This document shows positions 8,791-17,963 of a stretch of 64,000 bases of DNA, piece by piece; position 1 is the first letter of the stretch; every line of letters begins with the position of its first letter. Below the pieces are notes generated by a model. It did not search any database and had not been told where the DNA came from. It worked only from the letters and a program-made list of their open reading frames with translations. Source of the stretch: Bradyrhizobium sp. CCBAU 53421. Lineage in GTDB: Bacteria > Pseudomonadota > Alphaproteobacteria > Rhizobiales > Xanthobacteraceae. The stretch is from contig NZ_CP030047.1 of NCBI RefSeq assembly GCF_015291625.1, forward strand, positions 6,510,001 through 6,574,000, read 5' to 3'. A program made the translations under genes and the position numbers.

Positions 8791-9665
8791 GCGCCTGCCG
8801 CCGTCTTGGAAACCGCACGCCGTCCGGTCGCGCGCTGCGCGGTCTCGCCGGCGACGCCGCCGAGGCTCTGCAGCAGCAGTTCAACCTTGCTCAGATGCAC
8901 GCGCTCGCTGAGCGGATCGCGCACCTTCAGCATGTTGACGATCTTGTCGGCGAACGCCTGGATCACCGAGATCTCGAGCCCGAGCCGGAAATCCTTCACC
9001 TCGGCGGCGAGCGACTTGCTCTGGTCGAGCAGCGTCGCGGTGCGCAGCGCGAGCGCCTGCAGGCACTCGAGCAAAGCCGGCTGCGACTTCGCCTCGCCGA
9101 GCATCTCGACGGTCGCCCCCGCGGCGGCGAGCGCATCGCGCGGCAGATAGACACGGTTCAGGTTGCGGTAGTCCTTGCCGCAATCCTGCAGATGATTGTT
9201 GATCTGCAGGCCCGCGCAAAGCGCATCCGATGCCGCCCAGGTCGAGGTATCCTCGCCATGCACGTCGAGCATGAAGCGGCCGACGGGCATCGCCGAGTAG
9301 CGGCAATAGTCGATCACGTCATCCCAGTTTTCGTAGCGCAGCTTGGTGACGTCGAGCCGGAATGCGACCAGCACGTCGAGCGCATGCCGCGGCGGCATGC
9401 CGCGCTCGGCAAGCGCGCGGCGCAGGCTGACTGCCTCCTTCTGGCTGTCGCCATTACCGAGCAGCTCGGCCTCCATGAGGTCGAGATAGCGCAGCTTCTC
9501 CGCAGGCTGCAGCGTGGCGTGATCGGCGATATCGTCGGCGGTGCGGACGAAATTATAGAAGGCCAGGATCAGGGCACGATGCCGCGGATGAATGATCCAC
9601 GACGCGACCGGAAAATTCTCGTCGCGGTGGGTCTTTCCGGATCGCAGGTCGCTCGCGGTGGTCAT
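8787..9665 (-). CDS. hpnC: Hydroxysqualene synthase HpnC
   Basis: Squalene/phytoene-synthase-family enzyme that converts presqualene diphosphate to hydroxysqualene in the HpnCDE pathway. The first Asp-rich motif is DDIAD (44-48). The second is the HpnC-type QDCGKD (160-165) in LQINNHLQDCGKDYRNLNRVYLP; the Cys-Gly there separates HpnC from HpnD. 292 residues. It is the first gene of the leftward hopanoid operon, so the operon promoter should lie in 9666-9860, where I see no clear boxes. Overlaps hpnD by 4 bases. Confidence 0.93.
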   Translation of the reverse strand: MTTASDLRSGKTHRDENFPVASWIIHPRHRALILAFYNFVRTADDIADHATLQPAEKLRYLDLMEAELLGNGDSQKEAVSLRRALAERGMPPRHALDVLVAFRLDVTKLRYENWDDVIDYCRYSAMPVGRFMLDVHGEDTSTWAASDALCAGLQINNHLQDCGKDYRNLNRVYLPRDALAAAGATVEMLGEAKSQPALLECLQALALRTATLLDQSKSLAAEVKDFRLGLEISVIQAFADKIVNMLKVRDPLSERVHLSKVELLLQSLGGVAGETAQRATGRRAVSKTAAGA

Positions 9666-9860
9666 GGGAAATTTGGGCTACACTGGTCATGGCACGACGC
9701 AGGCGCGAACAGTCAGGCGCATGCGGGGGATTTGCGAGCCCCATATAGGGGAATACGCCACCAAAACCAATGCTATCTGTGACCGCCAGCATATGCAGCC
9801 GCGGCCGGCATGGTGCCAGCCGCGGTGTCGATAGCGGTCCCTTGAGACCTGAATTCGGTC

Positions 9861-10097
9861 TTATTGGCCGTGGGTCTTCAGCACCTGGTCGCAGGCGGCG
9901 CTGATCTTGCTGCGGTTCTGCTGCAGACAGGCGAGAATGGTGAAATCGCCCTGATCGATCACGGAGCGGCAGTGACGCTGCACGTCGCGCGTGCAGGCCT
10001 TCTGCTCGTCGGGTGTACCGCGCCCTTGCTGCTGGGCGAAGGCGCTGGACGAGAGCGGGATCGACAACAGGGCAAGAGCCAAGATAAATTTACGCAT
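9861..10097 (-). CDS. Small secreted cysteine-rich repeat protein
   Basis: 78-residue protein with a clear Sec signal peptide (MRKFILALALLSIPLSSSAFA, cleaved near residues 21-22). The mature part is about 57 residues with four cysteines (ACTRDVQRHC ... ILACLQQN ... AACDQVLK). The C-x8-C pattern resembles the bacterial cysteine-rich repeat seen in short periplasmic proteins of Rhizobiales. Function unknown. It lies just upstream of hpnC in the same orientation but 195 bases away, so it is probably a separate unit. The stop is followed on the minus strand by a weak 6-bp inverted repeat. Confidence 0.75.
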   Translation of the reverse strand: MRKFILALALLSIPLSSSAFAQQQGRGTPDEQKACTRDVQRHCRSVIDQGDFTILACLQQNRSKISAACDQVLKTHGQ

Positions 10098-10501
10098 CGT
10101 ATTCCTTCATTTCCGACAGCAGAAAATCTGTTCCCGAAAGGCGGTTCGGCATGGCCGGGACGGATTTTGGGGATTGCAGACGCCACGTAACGCGGCAACG
10201 GATTGACGACAAGCACTGCTAAATGCGGCTAAATTTGCGGCGCTGTAAACCCCCGTCTAAGCTATTGATTCACAATTACAATTTGTGCCATCACTTTGTC
10301 GCGTTCGGGTATTGCGGATCGCACTCGCGCAAAGCTACATGCCATCACGAGGCCAACGGTTTCTGATTCTGTTCGATGACAGCAGGGCTCGCGCACGCCG
10401 CTCCTGTCGTTTGAACCTAACATTCTTGGGTGACACTAAACCTTCGATGCGGCGAGACGCTTTCTTGCGAAAGAGGCGTTGATTTTGATGGGAAATTCAC
10501 A
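10098..10501. other. Intergenic region with divergent promoters expected
   Basis: About 400 bases between two divergent genes for secreted proteins. The stretch 10255-10300 is relatively AT-rich (TATTGATTCACAATTACAA) and is the best candidate promoter zone. No gene, RNA gene or repeat is recognisable. Confidence 0.5.
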
Positions 10502-11005
10502 ATGAAACTGTTTGGTTCCAGCCTTTACGGTCAGGCTCTCAGAGCTGTGGGCGTCGGCGCCGCACTGATGCTGTCTGCCTCCGCAGTCCATGCCCAGGCC
10601 AGCGGCCCGTTTGCCGGTTTTGCCGGCTCGTGGACCGGATCGGGCACGGTGGCGTTGTCCAACGGCACGACCGAACGCATTCGTTGCAAGGCGGACTACA
10701 AGGTCGCGCCGTCGGGCATGAGCCTGAAGCAGTCCCTGCATTGCGCCAGCGACAGCTACAAATTTGACCTCTCCAGCGACGTCACCAGCCAGGGCGACCG
10801 GATCTCCGGCAACTGGAGCGAGGCGAGCCGCAACATCTTCGGCAATCTTCAGGGCACCGCCGGCGGCGGGCGGATCGATGTGTTCGTCGAGGCGTCCGGC
10901 TTTGCCGCGAACCTGAACCTGCAGACCAACGGCTCCAAGCAGGTCGTTCAGATCGACTCCAAGGGTGAGATTCGCGGCGTCTCGATCACGATGACAAAGA
11001 GCTGA
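10502..11005 (+). CDS. Secreted protein of unknown function
   Basis: 167 residues starting at the ATG at 10502; a longer frame from 10430 adds no signal-like sequence. An N-terminal signal peptide runs to SASAVHAQA (about residue 33). The mature domain opens FAGFAGSWTGSGTV and contains GNWSE and a single pair of cysteines (C63 and C81 by rough count), which suggests a small lipocalin-like or beta-rich periplasmic domain. I do not recognise a characterised family. It converges on the RND exporter gene across a strong terminator. Confidence 0.75.
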   Translation: MKLFGSSLYGQALRAVGVGAALMLSASAVHAQASGPFAGFAGSWTGSGTVALSNGTTERIRCKADYKVAPSGMSLKQSLHCASDSYKFDLSSDVTSQGDRISGNWSEASRNIFGNLQGTAGGGRIDVFVEASGFAANLNLQTNGSKQVVQIDSKGEIRGVSITMTKS

Positions 11006-11034
11006 CGCTCCGCAGCCGATTTCGCAGGCCAACA

Positions 11035-11075
11035 AAAAGGCCCGTTCCGAACGCTTCGGAACCGGGCCTTTTGCT
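11035..11075. terminator. Bidirectional terminator between the secreted-protein gene and the RND gene
   Basis: Near-perfect hairpin: 11035-11051 pairs with 11055-11072 (arm AAAAGGCCCGTTCCGAA, one bulged C). It is flanked by A runs on the left and TTTTGCTTT on the right, so it can serve both convergent genes. Confidence 0.88.
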
Positions 11076-11084
11076 TTGGATCGA

Positions 11085-13469
11085 TCAAGCCTTCTCGATC
11101 GGCGCCGGTTGCCCGCCCTTGCCACGGAGCTTCTGCGACAGGTTGATCAGGAACATCGAGGTCGGCCGCAGGATGAAGAGGTCCGCGACCAGGGCTGCGA
11201 CCATAGAGAACGCACTGAGCCAGCCGAACAGGCGCAGCGACGGCAGGTCGGAGAACACGGTGACGACGAGGCCGCAGGCCAGCACCACCGTGGTCAGGAT
11301 CAGCGCAGGGCCGACCAGGACGGTGGCACGCTCCACCGCAAGCTCCGGTGTGACACCGGGCTTGGTCTCGAGCCGCAGGCGATTGAGGAAGTGGATGGTG
11401 GCGCTGAGGCCGAGGCCGAACGACACGGTCAACGCCACGACGCTGGCGAATTGCAGCCCCTCCCCGAGCAGCCACAACACGGTGCCTGACAGGACCACCG
11501 GGAAGATGCCGGGCAGGATGCAGGAGAACAACACCACGACCGAGCGGAACGCGAGCCCGATGAAGATCGCAACCAGCAGGAATTCGATGGTGAGGCCGTG
11601 GTTGAGCTTCTCGATCATGCTGGCGCTGTTGCGCGCGGCAATCACCGACAGGCCGGTCACCGCGATCTCATAGCCGGGATGCTCGGCACGCACCTTGTCC
11701 AGCGAGTGATCGAGCTTGTTCACCACCGGAAGCAACTGGCTCGAATCCACATCCGGCACGCGGCCCGACACCACGACCGCATCCTGATTCTTGTCGATGA
11801 ACCGGCGCACCAGGTGTTCAGGGATCAGGTCGACATACTCTTTCAGCGTCGCGACGTCGTTGCTGCCGGCCTTTTCGGCGAGCCAGCGCCGCAAGGTTTC
11901 CAGCGACCAGACGTTGCCGACGCCGGCGCTGTCCTCGACCATCGCATGGACGTCGGCGATCGTCTTCAGGGTCTCCGGCGAGTAGAGCGACTGGCCCTTG
12001 GGGAATTCGATCAGCACGTCGACCGGATTGGCGCCGGTCAGCTTGGCATCGAGCCGGCTCGACGCCGCCACCGCCTGCCGCTTGTCGGGCACCTGGTCGG
12101 CGAGCCGATAACGCGGTTCGAGATTGGCGTAGATGATGCCGAGGCCGCCGACGACGATCAGCGCGAGCAGACTGAACAGCCCGGGACGGCCGACCATGCG
12201 CACCGCGATCCAGTAGCAGAAATTGCGCAGCGCCTGCACACCGGCATCCGCGCTCTGGAACTTGACCGCAAAGATCTTCTCGTTACGCACGAACAGGATG
12301 CCGAACACCGGCACCAGCGAGAGCACCGCGACCAGCGCGATGATGGTCGCAGCAAGCCCGGCCTCGCCGAACTTGCGGATCAGGTCGGAATCCGAGAATT
12401 GCAGCGCGATGAAGGAAATGCCCGCCGTGCCGTGCGTCAGCACGCAGGCCGGGCCAACCACCAGTACCGCGTTCTTGAACGCCGTGAACTTGTCCTGGCC
12501 CGCAATCAGCCGGTCGCGCGCCGCGAATGTCAGCTGCATCGAGTCGGAGAAGCTGATCACCATGATGAGCGGCGTCATCACGTTGAGGAACATGTTGAGA
12601 TTGAAATTGGCCCAGCCGAGGCCGCCGAGCGCGAGCAGGATCGCGATCATCGGCGGGAACGCCGCCGCCACCATGAAGGATATCTTGCGGAAGAAGATGA
12701 TGGCGATGACGCAGCCGGCGAGGATGCCGAGGATGTTGTAGGTCAGGCCGTCGCGCTCGACCGCATTGCGGATCTCGAGCTGCATGACCGGAACGCCGGA
12801 CAGTTGGGCATTGAGCCCGCTGCCGCCGAGATCGTCGGCCATGATCTTCCTGATGTCGCCGACCACCTTGCCGAGCTTGTTGCTGGCGACCACCTCGGGC
12901 TCGAGCGACAGCACGACCAGCGCGAGCGTGCCGTCCTCCGACAACAGCTTGCCGCGGATGATCTCGTTGGTTTTGACGGTCTCGACGAACTTGTCGTAGG
13001 CCGCGCCCTCGGGCAGCTCATTCGGGAACAGCGCCGCCGGCAGCTTGCCGGGCTCCGGCGCCTGCCGCGCGGAGAACAGCGACACCAGGCCGCGCACGCC
13101 CTCGACGAGCTGCAGATCCGTGACCATGTCACGGAGCTTGCCGAGATTGTCGCGTTCGAGCAGCGTCTTGCCTTCGACCACGACGAGGACGTCGAACTCG
13201 GTTGCCGGGAAGCGCTTGGTTACCGCCTCATATTGCTTGTAGTCCTTGGATTCGGAGCGGAACAGCTGCGACAGGGAGTCGTCGATCTTGATCCGGTGCA
13301 CGCCGAACACGGCGCCGATCAACAGCAGAACGAGCACGATGCAGGACAGGATCGGCGCCCGCATCGGGATCAGCCCGAGACGCTCGATTCCGAACGCGAT
13401 GCTGAGGCCTGACCGCGGCTCTTCGACTTTCTCGACGTGGACCTGACTTTCGGAGTTCTTTTCGAGCAT
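11085..13469 (-). CDS. MMPL/RND-family transporter, HpnN-like
   Basis: 794 residues with the two-fold RND lipid-exporter layout. A helix sits near residues 40-58, then a periplasmic domain, then helices at about 235-400 that include the SSD-like MVISFSDSMQLTFAARDR segment. The second half repeats this: a helix near 425, a periplasmic domain, then helices at about 625-770 with ALTVSFGLGLSATIHFLNRLR. The family (MmpL, HpnN) moves lipids or hydrophobic molecules across the inner membrane using the proton gradient. It is a paralogue-like partner of HpnN at the window start. Position between the squalene/hopene genes and hpnP makes a lipid cargo plausible, but that is inference. Start at ATG 13469. 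Confidence 0.82.
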   Translation of the reverse strand: MLEKNSESQVHVEKVEEPRSGLSIAFGIERLGLIPMRAPILSCIVLVLLLIGAVFGVHRIKIDDSLSQLFRSESKDYKQYEAVTKRFPATEFDVLVVVEGKTLLERDNLGKLRDMVTDLQLVEGVRGLVSLFSARQAPEPGKLPAALFPNELPEGAAYDKFVETVKTNEIIRGKLLSEDGTLALVVLSLEPEVVASNKLGKVVGDIRKIMADDLGGSGLNAQLSGVPVMQLEIRNAVERDGLTYNILGILAGCVIAIIFFRKISFMVAAAFPPMIAILLALGGLGWANFNLNMFLNVMTPLIMVISFSDSMQLTFAARDRLIAGQDKFTAFKNAVLVVGPACVLTHGTAGISFIALQFSDSDLIRKFGEAGLAATIIALVAVLSLVPVFGILFVRNEKIFAVKFQSADAGVQALRNFCYWIAVRMVGRPGLFSLLALIVVGGLGIIYANLEPRYRLADQVPDKRQAVAASSRLDAKLTGANPVDVLIEFPKGQSLYSPETLKTIADVHAMVEDSAGVGNVWSLETLRRWLAEKAGSNDVATLKEYVDLIPEHLVRRFIDKNQDAVVVSGRVPDVDSSQLLPVVNKLDHSLDKVRAEHPGYEIAVTGLSVIAARNSASMIEKLNHGLTIEFLLVAIFIGLAFRSVVVLFSCILPGIFPVVLSGTVLWLLGEGLQFASVVALTVSFGLGLSATIHFLNRLRLETKPGVTPELAVERATVLVGPALILTTVVLACGLVVTVFSDLPSLRLFGWLSAFSMVAALVADLFILRPTSMFLINLSQKLRGKGGQPAPIEKA

Positions 13470-13519
13470 GCCCTGTCCAGTTCTGAAAACGGCTCAATCT
13501 GTCTAGCTTGGGTCTAAAG

Positions 13520-13611
13520 CGCGATGAGATCGGGTTGAATCATCGCGCCTTAGCTTCTTGTTTGCGCATGATCTTTTCGGAAAACCGGTTCGCACTTTTC
13601 CGGATCATGCT
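13520..13611. repeat. Dispersed palindromic repeat element
   Basis: Two adjacent hairpins. GCGCGATGA (13520-13528) pairs with TCATCGCGC (13541-13549). A larger imperfect palindrome spans 13567-13611, with GCATGATC/GATCATGC outer arms and GGAAAA/TTTTCC inner arms. I know this pair as a common dispersed element in Bradyrhizobium intergenic DNA. It lies upstream of the RND gene, in a 295-base gap (13470-13764) where I see no gene. Confidence 0.75.
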
Positions 13612-13764
13612 TCAGAGGCGCGAATGAGGCGGGTGAGCGCGGCTGATCGGCGCTAGTCCTTGAAAACACGCGAATATTGACCGGCGCCGGTTTTACCTGT
13701 CCGCCCCTTTGCTCGCAAGCGCGAGGGTACGACCAAATGGGCGAGGAACCACTGATCCCCACCA

Positions 13765-14559
13765 TTAAGTAGCTGATTTGTCACACCCTGGAAGCGCATT
13801 CTGGAACGATCCACCACCGCTTTCATCTTTCAACGCGACCCCGGTGATCTGGCGTGCCAGGCCTTCGCGCACAAGCCACGCGATCCTGAACGCGGCTTCC
13901 GGATAGCTCAGCCCGGCACGATGGATGTTGGAGATGCAGTTGCGGTCGGCATCGGTGAGGCCGATGCGCGGGGCGAAGGTGAGATAGGCGCCAAGGCTGT
14001 CCGGCGCGGACAGGCCAGGCCGCTCGCCGATCAGCATCACCAGCATGCGCGCGCCGACGATGGCACCGATCTCGTCACCGAGCGCGACGCGCGCGCCTGA
14101 CGCGATGACCACCGCACCGGTGTCGATCCCGTCGGCCACAAGCCGCGGCAACAGGTGCCGGATCAATTCGACGGCATGGGCATTGACCGCGGTCGGCGAC
14201 AGGCCGTCCCCGATCACGATCGCGCAGGCGCATGCGGTGATGCCGCTCCCTTCCAGCGACCGGCGCGACGCGGAATCCAGCATGCGCCCGAGATCGGGTC
14301 GCCGCAGATAGTCGCGCCGGGCTGGTGCCTGGCTCGATACCTCGTGCGGCGCGATGCCGAGCCCGGCAAGACCGGCTGCAATGCCGCTGACGTCGAAGGC
14401 TGCGTGAACGGCGTCACGGGCGCGGGCATGGTCGAGCGTGAACGAGAGCAGCGCATCGGTCGGCAGGCTGGCCCCGGACCGGCCTAGACCGACGCGCGCC
14501 GGCGTCAGGTCGCGCAAGTCGGGAATTGACGGGGACGATGGCGCCGGCGGTGTCGTCAT
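13765..14559 (-). CDS. eutC: Ethanolamine ammonia-lyase small subunit EutC
   Basis: Light subunit of the adenosylcobalamin-dependent lyase that splits ethanolamine into acetaldehyde and ammonia. Recognisable EutC stretches are [23 protein letters not shown] near the N-terminus, [16 protein letters not shown] and [19 protein letters not shown], followed by [11 protein letters not shown]. 264 residues from the ATG at 14559. A longer frame starts at 14646, but the extra 29 residues lie over hpnP and look non-coding. The start is only four bases after the hpnP stop, so eutC is co-transcribed with hpnP and is separated from eutB by it. Confidence 0.93.
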   Translation of the reverse strand: MTTPPAPSSPSIPDLRDLTPARVGLGRSGASLPTDALLSFTLDHARARDAVHAAFDVSGIAAGLAGLGIAPHEVSSQAPARRDYLRRPDLGRMLDSASRRSLEGSGITACACAIVIGDGLSPTAVNAHAVELIRHLLPRLVADGIDTGAVVIASGARVALGDEIGAIVGARMLVMLIGERPGLSAPDSLGAYLTFAPRIGLTDADRNCISNIHRAGLSYPEAAFRIAWLVREGLARQITGVALKDESGGGSFQNALPGCDKSAT

Positions 14560-14563
14560 GCTG

Positions 14564-16150
14564 TCATTCGGCGGGAACGGACGCCTCGCGCAGCCGGATC
14601 GAGTAGTTCGAAGCGTTCTGCCGGCCGCTGGAGGCTGCGCGCGCAAACGTGATCAGATGATGCGCAACCAGCGTCGCAGAGATCAGCCCCTCGATGTCGC
14701 CGCGCTTGAGCCGGCCGAGCGCGAACTTCCAGAACACGCGCCTGTAGTCGCCGAGCACGCCGACCTTCCAGAAGATGTTGCGCAGCATGATCAGGCCGCG
14801 CCGGATGTTGGCCCAGCTCTTCATCTCCGGGCTGACCGGCACCTTGATGCGGTTGGCGTAGGTGTAGTTGCATTGATGCAGATAGCGCTCGAACAGCTTC
14901 GCGGGCTCGTAGGCGATCTCCATGCATTTGCGCCAGGAGCTGACCACATCCTCATAGGGCAGCAGGAACTCGACATTGGAGTCGCGGCCGTCGTCATGGA
15001 CCAGCCGCCCTGCCTTTTCGAGCCGGTCCCACAGCGGCGTCTTCGGCAGCGCCTGCAGCAGGTTGATGGTGAGCAGCGGAATCCGGGACTCCTCGACAAA
15101 GGAGATCAGCGCGTCGCCGGTCTGGGGCTTGTCGGTATCGAGCCCCATGATGATGCCGGACACGACCTCCATGCCGAACGAATTGATGGTACGCACGCCT
15201 TCCAGGATCGGAACCATCATGTTCTGATCCTTGTGCATCGCCTTGAGCGCGTCGGGATCCGGCGTCTCGATGCCGACGAAGATCGTCACGAAGAAGGCCT
15301 CGCGCATCTTCTCCAGGATCTCGGGGCGCTTGGCGATGTTGAGCGTCGCCTCGCAGGCGAGCCGCGTGACATAGCCGGTCCGCTTCTGCCACTCGATCAG
15401 ATGCGGCAGCAATTCGCTCGCCGCCTTGCGGTTGCCGATGAAATTGTCATCGACGAAATAGACGGTGTCGGTTGCACCGCAGGCGCGCAGCTTGTCGAGC
15501 TCGGCGATGATCTGCTGAGGCGACTTCAGCCGCGGATTGCGGCCATAGAGCCCGGGGATGTCGCAGAACTCGCACTGATAGGGGCAGCCCGAGGAGAACT
15601 GGATGCTGCCGAGGAAGTACTTCTTGGTTTCCGCGAGCTCATAGGCCGGCAGCGGGAAATCCGTCATCGGCAGCCGGTCGATGGTCTTCAGCACCACCTG
15701 CTGGTCCGGACGGCTGGTGTCCTGCTCCAGGCGCTTGATCAGCTCATTGGTGGCATCGCCGAGCTCACCGACATGAAGGTAGTCGAATGAGGGGTAGTAG
15801 TCTGGACAGGCACTGACCGACGGGCCGCCGATCGCGACCACCAGGTCGTGGTCATGCGCACGGTGGCAGATGTCGTTCATCTGCTGGCGCTGGATGTGCA
15901 TACCGCTGACGAACACCGCGTCTGCCCACTCGAAATCCTCTGCCGTCGCCGGACGCAGATTCTCGTCGACGAAACGGACCGGCCAGTTCTCGGGAAGGTA
16001 TGCGGCAATCAGCAGCAAGCCTTGCGGCGGCATGAACGCCCTGACGCCGTCGGTCAAAGGATAGGAGTGCTCGAAGGTCCCAAAGGACGACGTATAGCGC
16101 GGAAAGACGCAGAGGATACGCCGTGCTGTCTTTATGCCCTCAGCTCTCAT
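14564..16150 (-). CDS. hpnP: Hopanoid C-2 methylase HpnP (B12-binding radical SAM)
   Basis: Transfers a methyl group to C-2 of hopanoid ring A. Domain order is a cobalamin-binding-type domain at about 1-150, then a radical SAM core with CPYQCEFC at C189, C193 and C196, then a C-terminal domain ending [28 protein letters not shown] and [17 protein letters not shown] match the HpnP family as I remember it. 528 residues from the ATG at 16150; a TTG at 16174 is a weaker alternative. It sits between eutB (129 bases upstream) and eutC (4 bases downstream). Production of 2-methylhopanoids by this organism is therefore expected. Confidence 0.95.
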   Translation of the reverse strand: MRAEGIKTARRILCVFPRYTSSFGTFEHSYPLTDGVRAFMPPQGLLLIAAYLPENWPVRFVDENLRPATAEDFEWADAVFVSGMHIQRQQMNDICHRAHDHDLVVAIGGPSVSACPDYYPSFDYLHVGELGDATNELIKRLEQDTSRPDQQVVLKTIDRLPMTDFPLPAYELAETKKYFLGSIQFSSGCPYQCEFCDIPGLYGRNPRLKSPQQIIAELDKLRACGATDTVYFVDDNFIGNRKAASELLPHLIEWQKRTGYVTRLACEATLNIAKRPEILEKMREAFFVTIFVGIETPDPDALKAMHKDQNMMVPILEGVRTINSFGMEVVSGIIMGLDTDKPQTGDALISFVEESRIPLLTINLLQALPKTPLWDRLEKAGRLVHDDGRDSNVEFLLPYEDVVSSWRKCMEIAYEPAKLFERYLHQCNYTYANRIKVPVSPEMKSWANIRRGLIMLRNIFWKVGVLGDYRRVFWKFALGRLKRGDIEGLISATLVAHHLITFARAASSGRQNASNYSIRLREASVPAE

Positions 16151-16231
16151 CAATCGACCCCGAAGCACCCGCAAATCTAACCATGGCGTGGAACGCTGGG
16201 CCAGAAATTCTTCAACATTGTGGCACTACTT

Positions 16232-16256
16232 AACGTCATAAAGACGAGATAGTTGC
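16232..16256 (-). promoter_or_regulatory. Candidate EcfG (general stress sigma factor) promoter for hpnP
   Basis: On the minus strand the sequence reads GCAAC, 16 bases, CGTT. The alphaproteobacterial EcfG consensus is GGAAC-N16/17-CGTT, so this is one mismatch from it with correct spacing. It lies about 80 bases ahead of the hpnP start in the eutB-hpnP gap. EcfG control of hpnP is reported for Rhodopseudomonas palustris; the site call here is by eye only. Confidence 0.5.
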
Positions 16257-16279
16257 TCTGCAGAATTTTCGCCATCCCG

Positions 16280-17662
16280 TCAGGTCAAGAGCCTGGCAGC
16301 GAGGTCGGGAAGCCGCTCCGCATCGGCCACGAGGCGGAAATCCTGCCTGGCAAGGCCGACACGCGCCAGCCAGTCGTCGAATTCGGGCGCCCGCTTCAGG
16401 CCGAGCAGGTCGCGGACGTAGAGCGCATCGTGAAACGATGTCGACTGATAGTTCAGCATTACGTCATCGGCGCCCGGCACGCCCATGATGAAATTCACGC
16501 CAGCGGCCGCAAGCAGGGTCAGGAGATTGTCCATGTCGTCCTGATCGGCCTCGGCGTGGTTGGTGTAGCAGACGTCGATCCCGAGCGGCAGGCCGAGCAG
16601 CTTGCCGCAGAAATGGTCCTCGAGGCCGGCCCGTATGATTTCCTTGCCGTCATAGAGGTATTCCGGACCGATGAAGCCGACCACACTGTTGACGAGCAGC
16701 GGATCGAACGCGCGGGCTACCGCATAGGCCCGCGCCTCGCAGGTCTGCTGGTCGACCTGGTGATGGGCGTTGGCCGACAGCGCCGAGCCCTGCCCGGTCT
16801 CGAAATACATCACATTGTCGCCGACCGTGCCGCGGCGGAGCGACAGCCCGGCTTCTCGTGCCTCCCGCAGCAGCGACAGGTCGACGCCAAAACTGCGGTT
16901 GGCCGCCTCGGTGCCGGCGACCGACTGGAATACGAGGTCGACCGGCAGCCCCTGCCCGATCAGTCCGAGCGTGGTCGTGACATGGGTCAGCACGCAGCCC
17001 TGCGTCGGAATTCCGAGCCGCGTGATGACGTCGTCCAGCAGCCGCAGCAGGCTGCCGATGACGTTCGGATCGTCGCTCGCCGGATTGATGCCGATGCAGG
17101 CATCGCCGGATCCGAGCAGCAGCCCGTCGAGGATCGAGGCGGTGATGCCCTTGGCATCGTCGAATGGATGGTTCGGCTGCAGCCGCGTGCTCATTCGCCC
17201 GCGCAAGCCGATGGTGTTGCGGAACCGGGTCGTCACCTCGCATTTCTTCGCGACCAGGATCAGATCCTGGTTGCGCATCAGCTTCGACACCGCAGCCACC
17301 ATCTCCGGCGTGATGCCGCGCGAGATCCTGCTGATCGCACCGCCGGTGGCGGCGTCCGACAGCAGCCAGTCGCGGAAGCCGCCGACGGTGAGCGACGACA
17401 CCGGCAGGAAGCCGGCGACGTCGTGGCTGTCGAGGATCAGGCGGGTGACTTCGTCGTCCTCATAGGGGATGACCGGCTCGTCGAGGAATTGCTTGAGCGG
17501 AACGTTGGCAAGTGCGAGCCGCGCCGCGATCATCTCCGCGGCGCTGTCGGCCGCGATGCCGGCCAGGCGGTCGCCGGAGCGCGGCGGCGAGGCCTTGGCA
17601 AGCAGGATGCGCAGATCGTCGAATGCATAATTGGTGGCGTCGATGGTGTGACGATAGAGCAT
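16280..17662 (-). CDS. eutB: Ethanolamine ammonia-lyase large subunit EutB
   Basis: Catalytic heavy subunit that binds ethanolamine and adenosylcobalamin in a TIM barrel. Typical EutB segments are ANVPLKQFLDEPVIPYEDD, RNTIGLRGRMSTRLQPNHP, DACIGINPASDD, CVLTHVTTT, LVFQSVAGTEAANRSFG and NFIMGVPGADDVMLNYQSTSFHD. 460 residues, as in other EutB proteins. It is the first gene of the eutB-hpnP-eutC series. No eut microcompartment, eutA reactivase or eutR regulator is visible nearby, so this is the simple non-compartment type. Confidence 0.95.
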   Translation of the reverse strand: MLYRHTIDATNYAFDDLRILLAKASPPRSGDRLAGIAADSAAEMIAARLALANVPLKQFLDEPVIPYEDDEVTRLILDSHDVAGFLPVSSLTVGGFRDWLLSDAATGGAISRISRGITPEMVAAVSKLMRNQDLILVAKKCEVTTRFRNTIGLRGRMSTRLQPNHPFDDAKGITASILDGLLLGSGDACIGINPASDDPNVIGSLLRLLDDVITRLGIPTQGCVLTHVTTTLGLIGQGLPVDLVFQSVAGTEAANRSFGVDLSLLREAREAGLSLRRGTVGDNVMYFETGQGSALSANAHHQVDQQTCEARAYAVARAFDPLLVNSVVGFIGPEYLYDGKEIIRAGLEDHFCGKLLGLPLGIDVCYTNHAEADQDDMDNLLTLLAAAGVNFIMGVPGADDVMLNYQSTSFHDALYVRDLLGLKRAPEFDDWLARVGLARQDFRLVADAERLPDLAARLLT

Positions 17663-17963
17663 GGGAATTCGAGTCGAGGCTGGGGACAGCGTAGCCTAGC
17701 ACCTCTTTGCGAAAGTCGTGCCATCGGCTTCGCCCTGCGCGCGCGAGACGTTGATGAGTGATGATGATCGCGGCCCGTCATTCAACACGGGCGGCAGGCC
17801 GCCGCGACCGACCGCCTCGGCGAGCTGCATAAGACGTTGGTATTATTTAGAGATTTTAACGGTTGCGGCGGCGCCGAACGCACCCGTTAAGAAATTGTCC
17901 ATGAAGATTTTGCATAAGCTTTAATTGGCCGAAGGTACTCCCCGGCCTCTTGGAGTGCCCTCA
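17663..17963. other. Intergenic region between eutB and the chemoreceptor gene
   Basis: About 300 bases; divergent promoters expected. The stretch 17830-17925 is AT-rich for this genome and is the likely promoter zone of the chemoreceptor gene. I looked for a cobalamin riboswitch because both eutB and HpnP use B12, and saw no recognisable B12 box. No small gene is supported. Confidence 0.5.

Noticed and set aside
11598..13412. 604-codon open frame opposite the RND gene
   Set aside because: Extremely His/Asp/Arg-rich antisense translation with no hydrophobic core or motif; the RND frame has proper helices.
17663..17963. Cobalamin riboswitch near eutB/hpnP
   Set aside because: Looked for because both proteins use B12; no B12 box or matching stem architecture was visible by eye.
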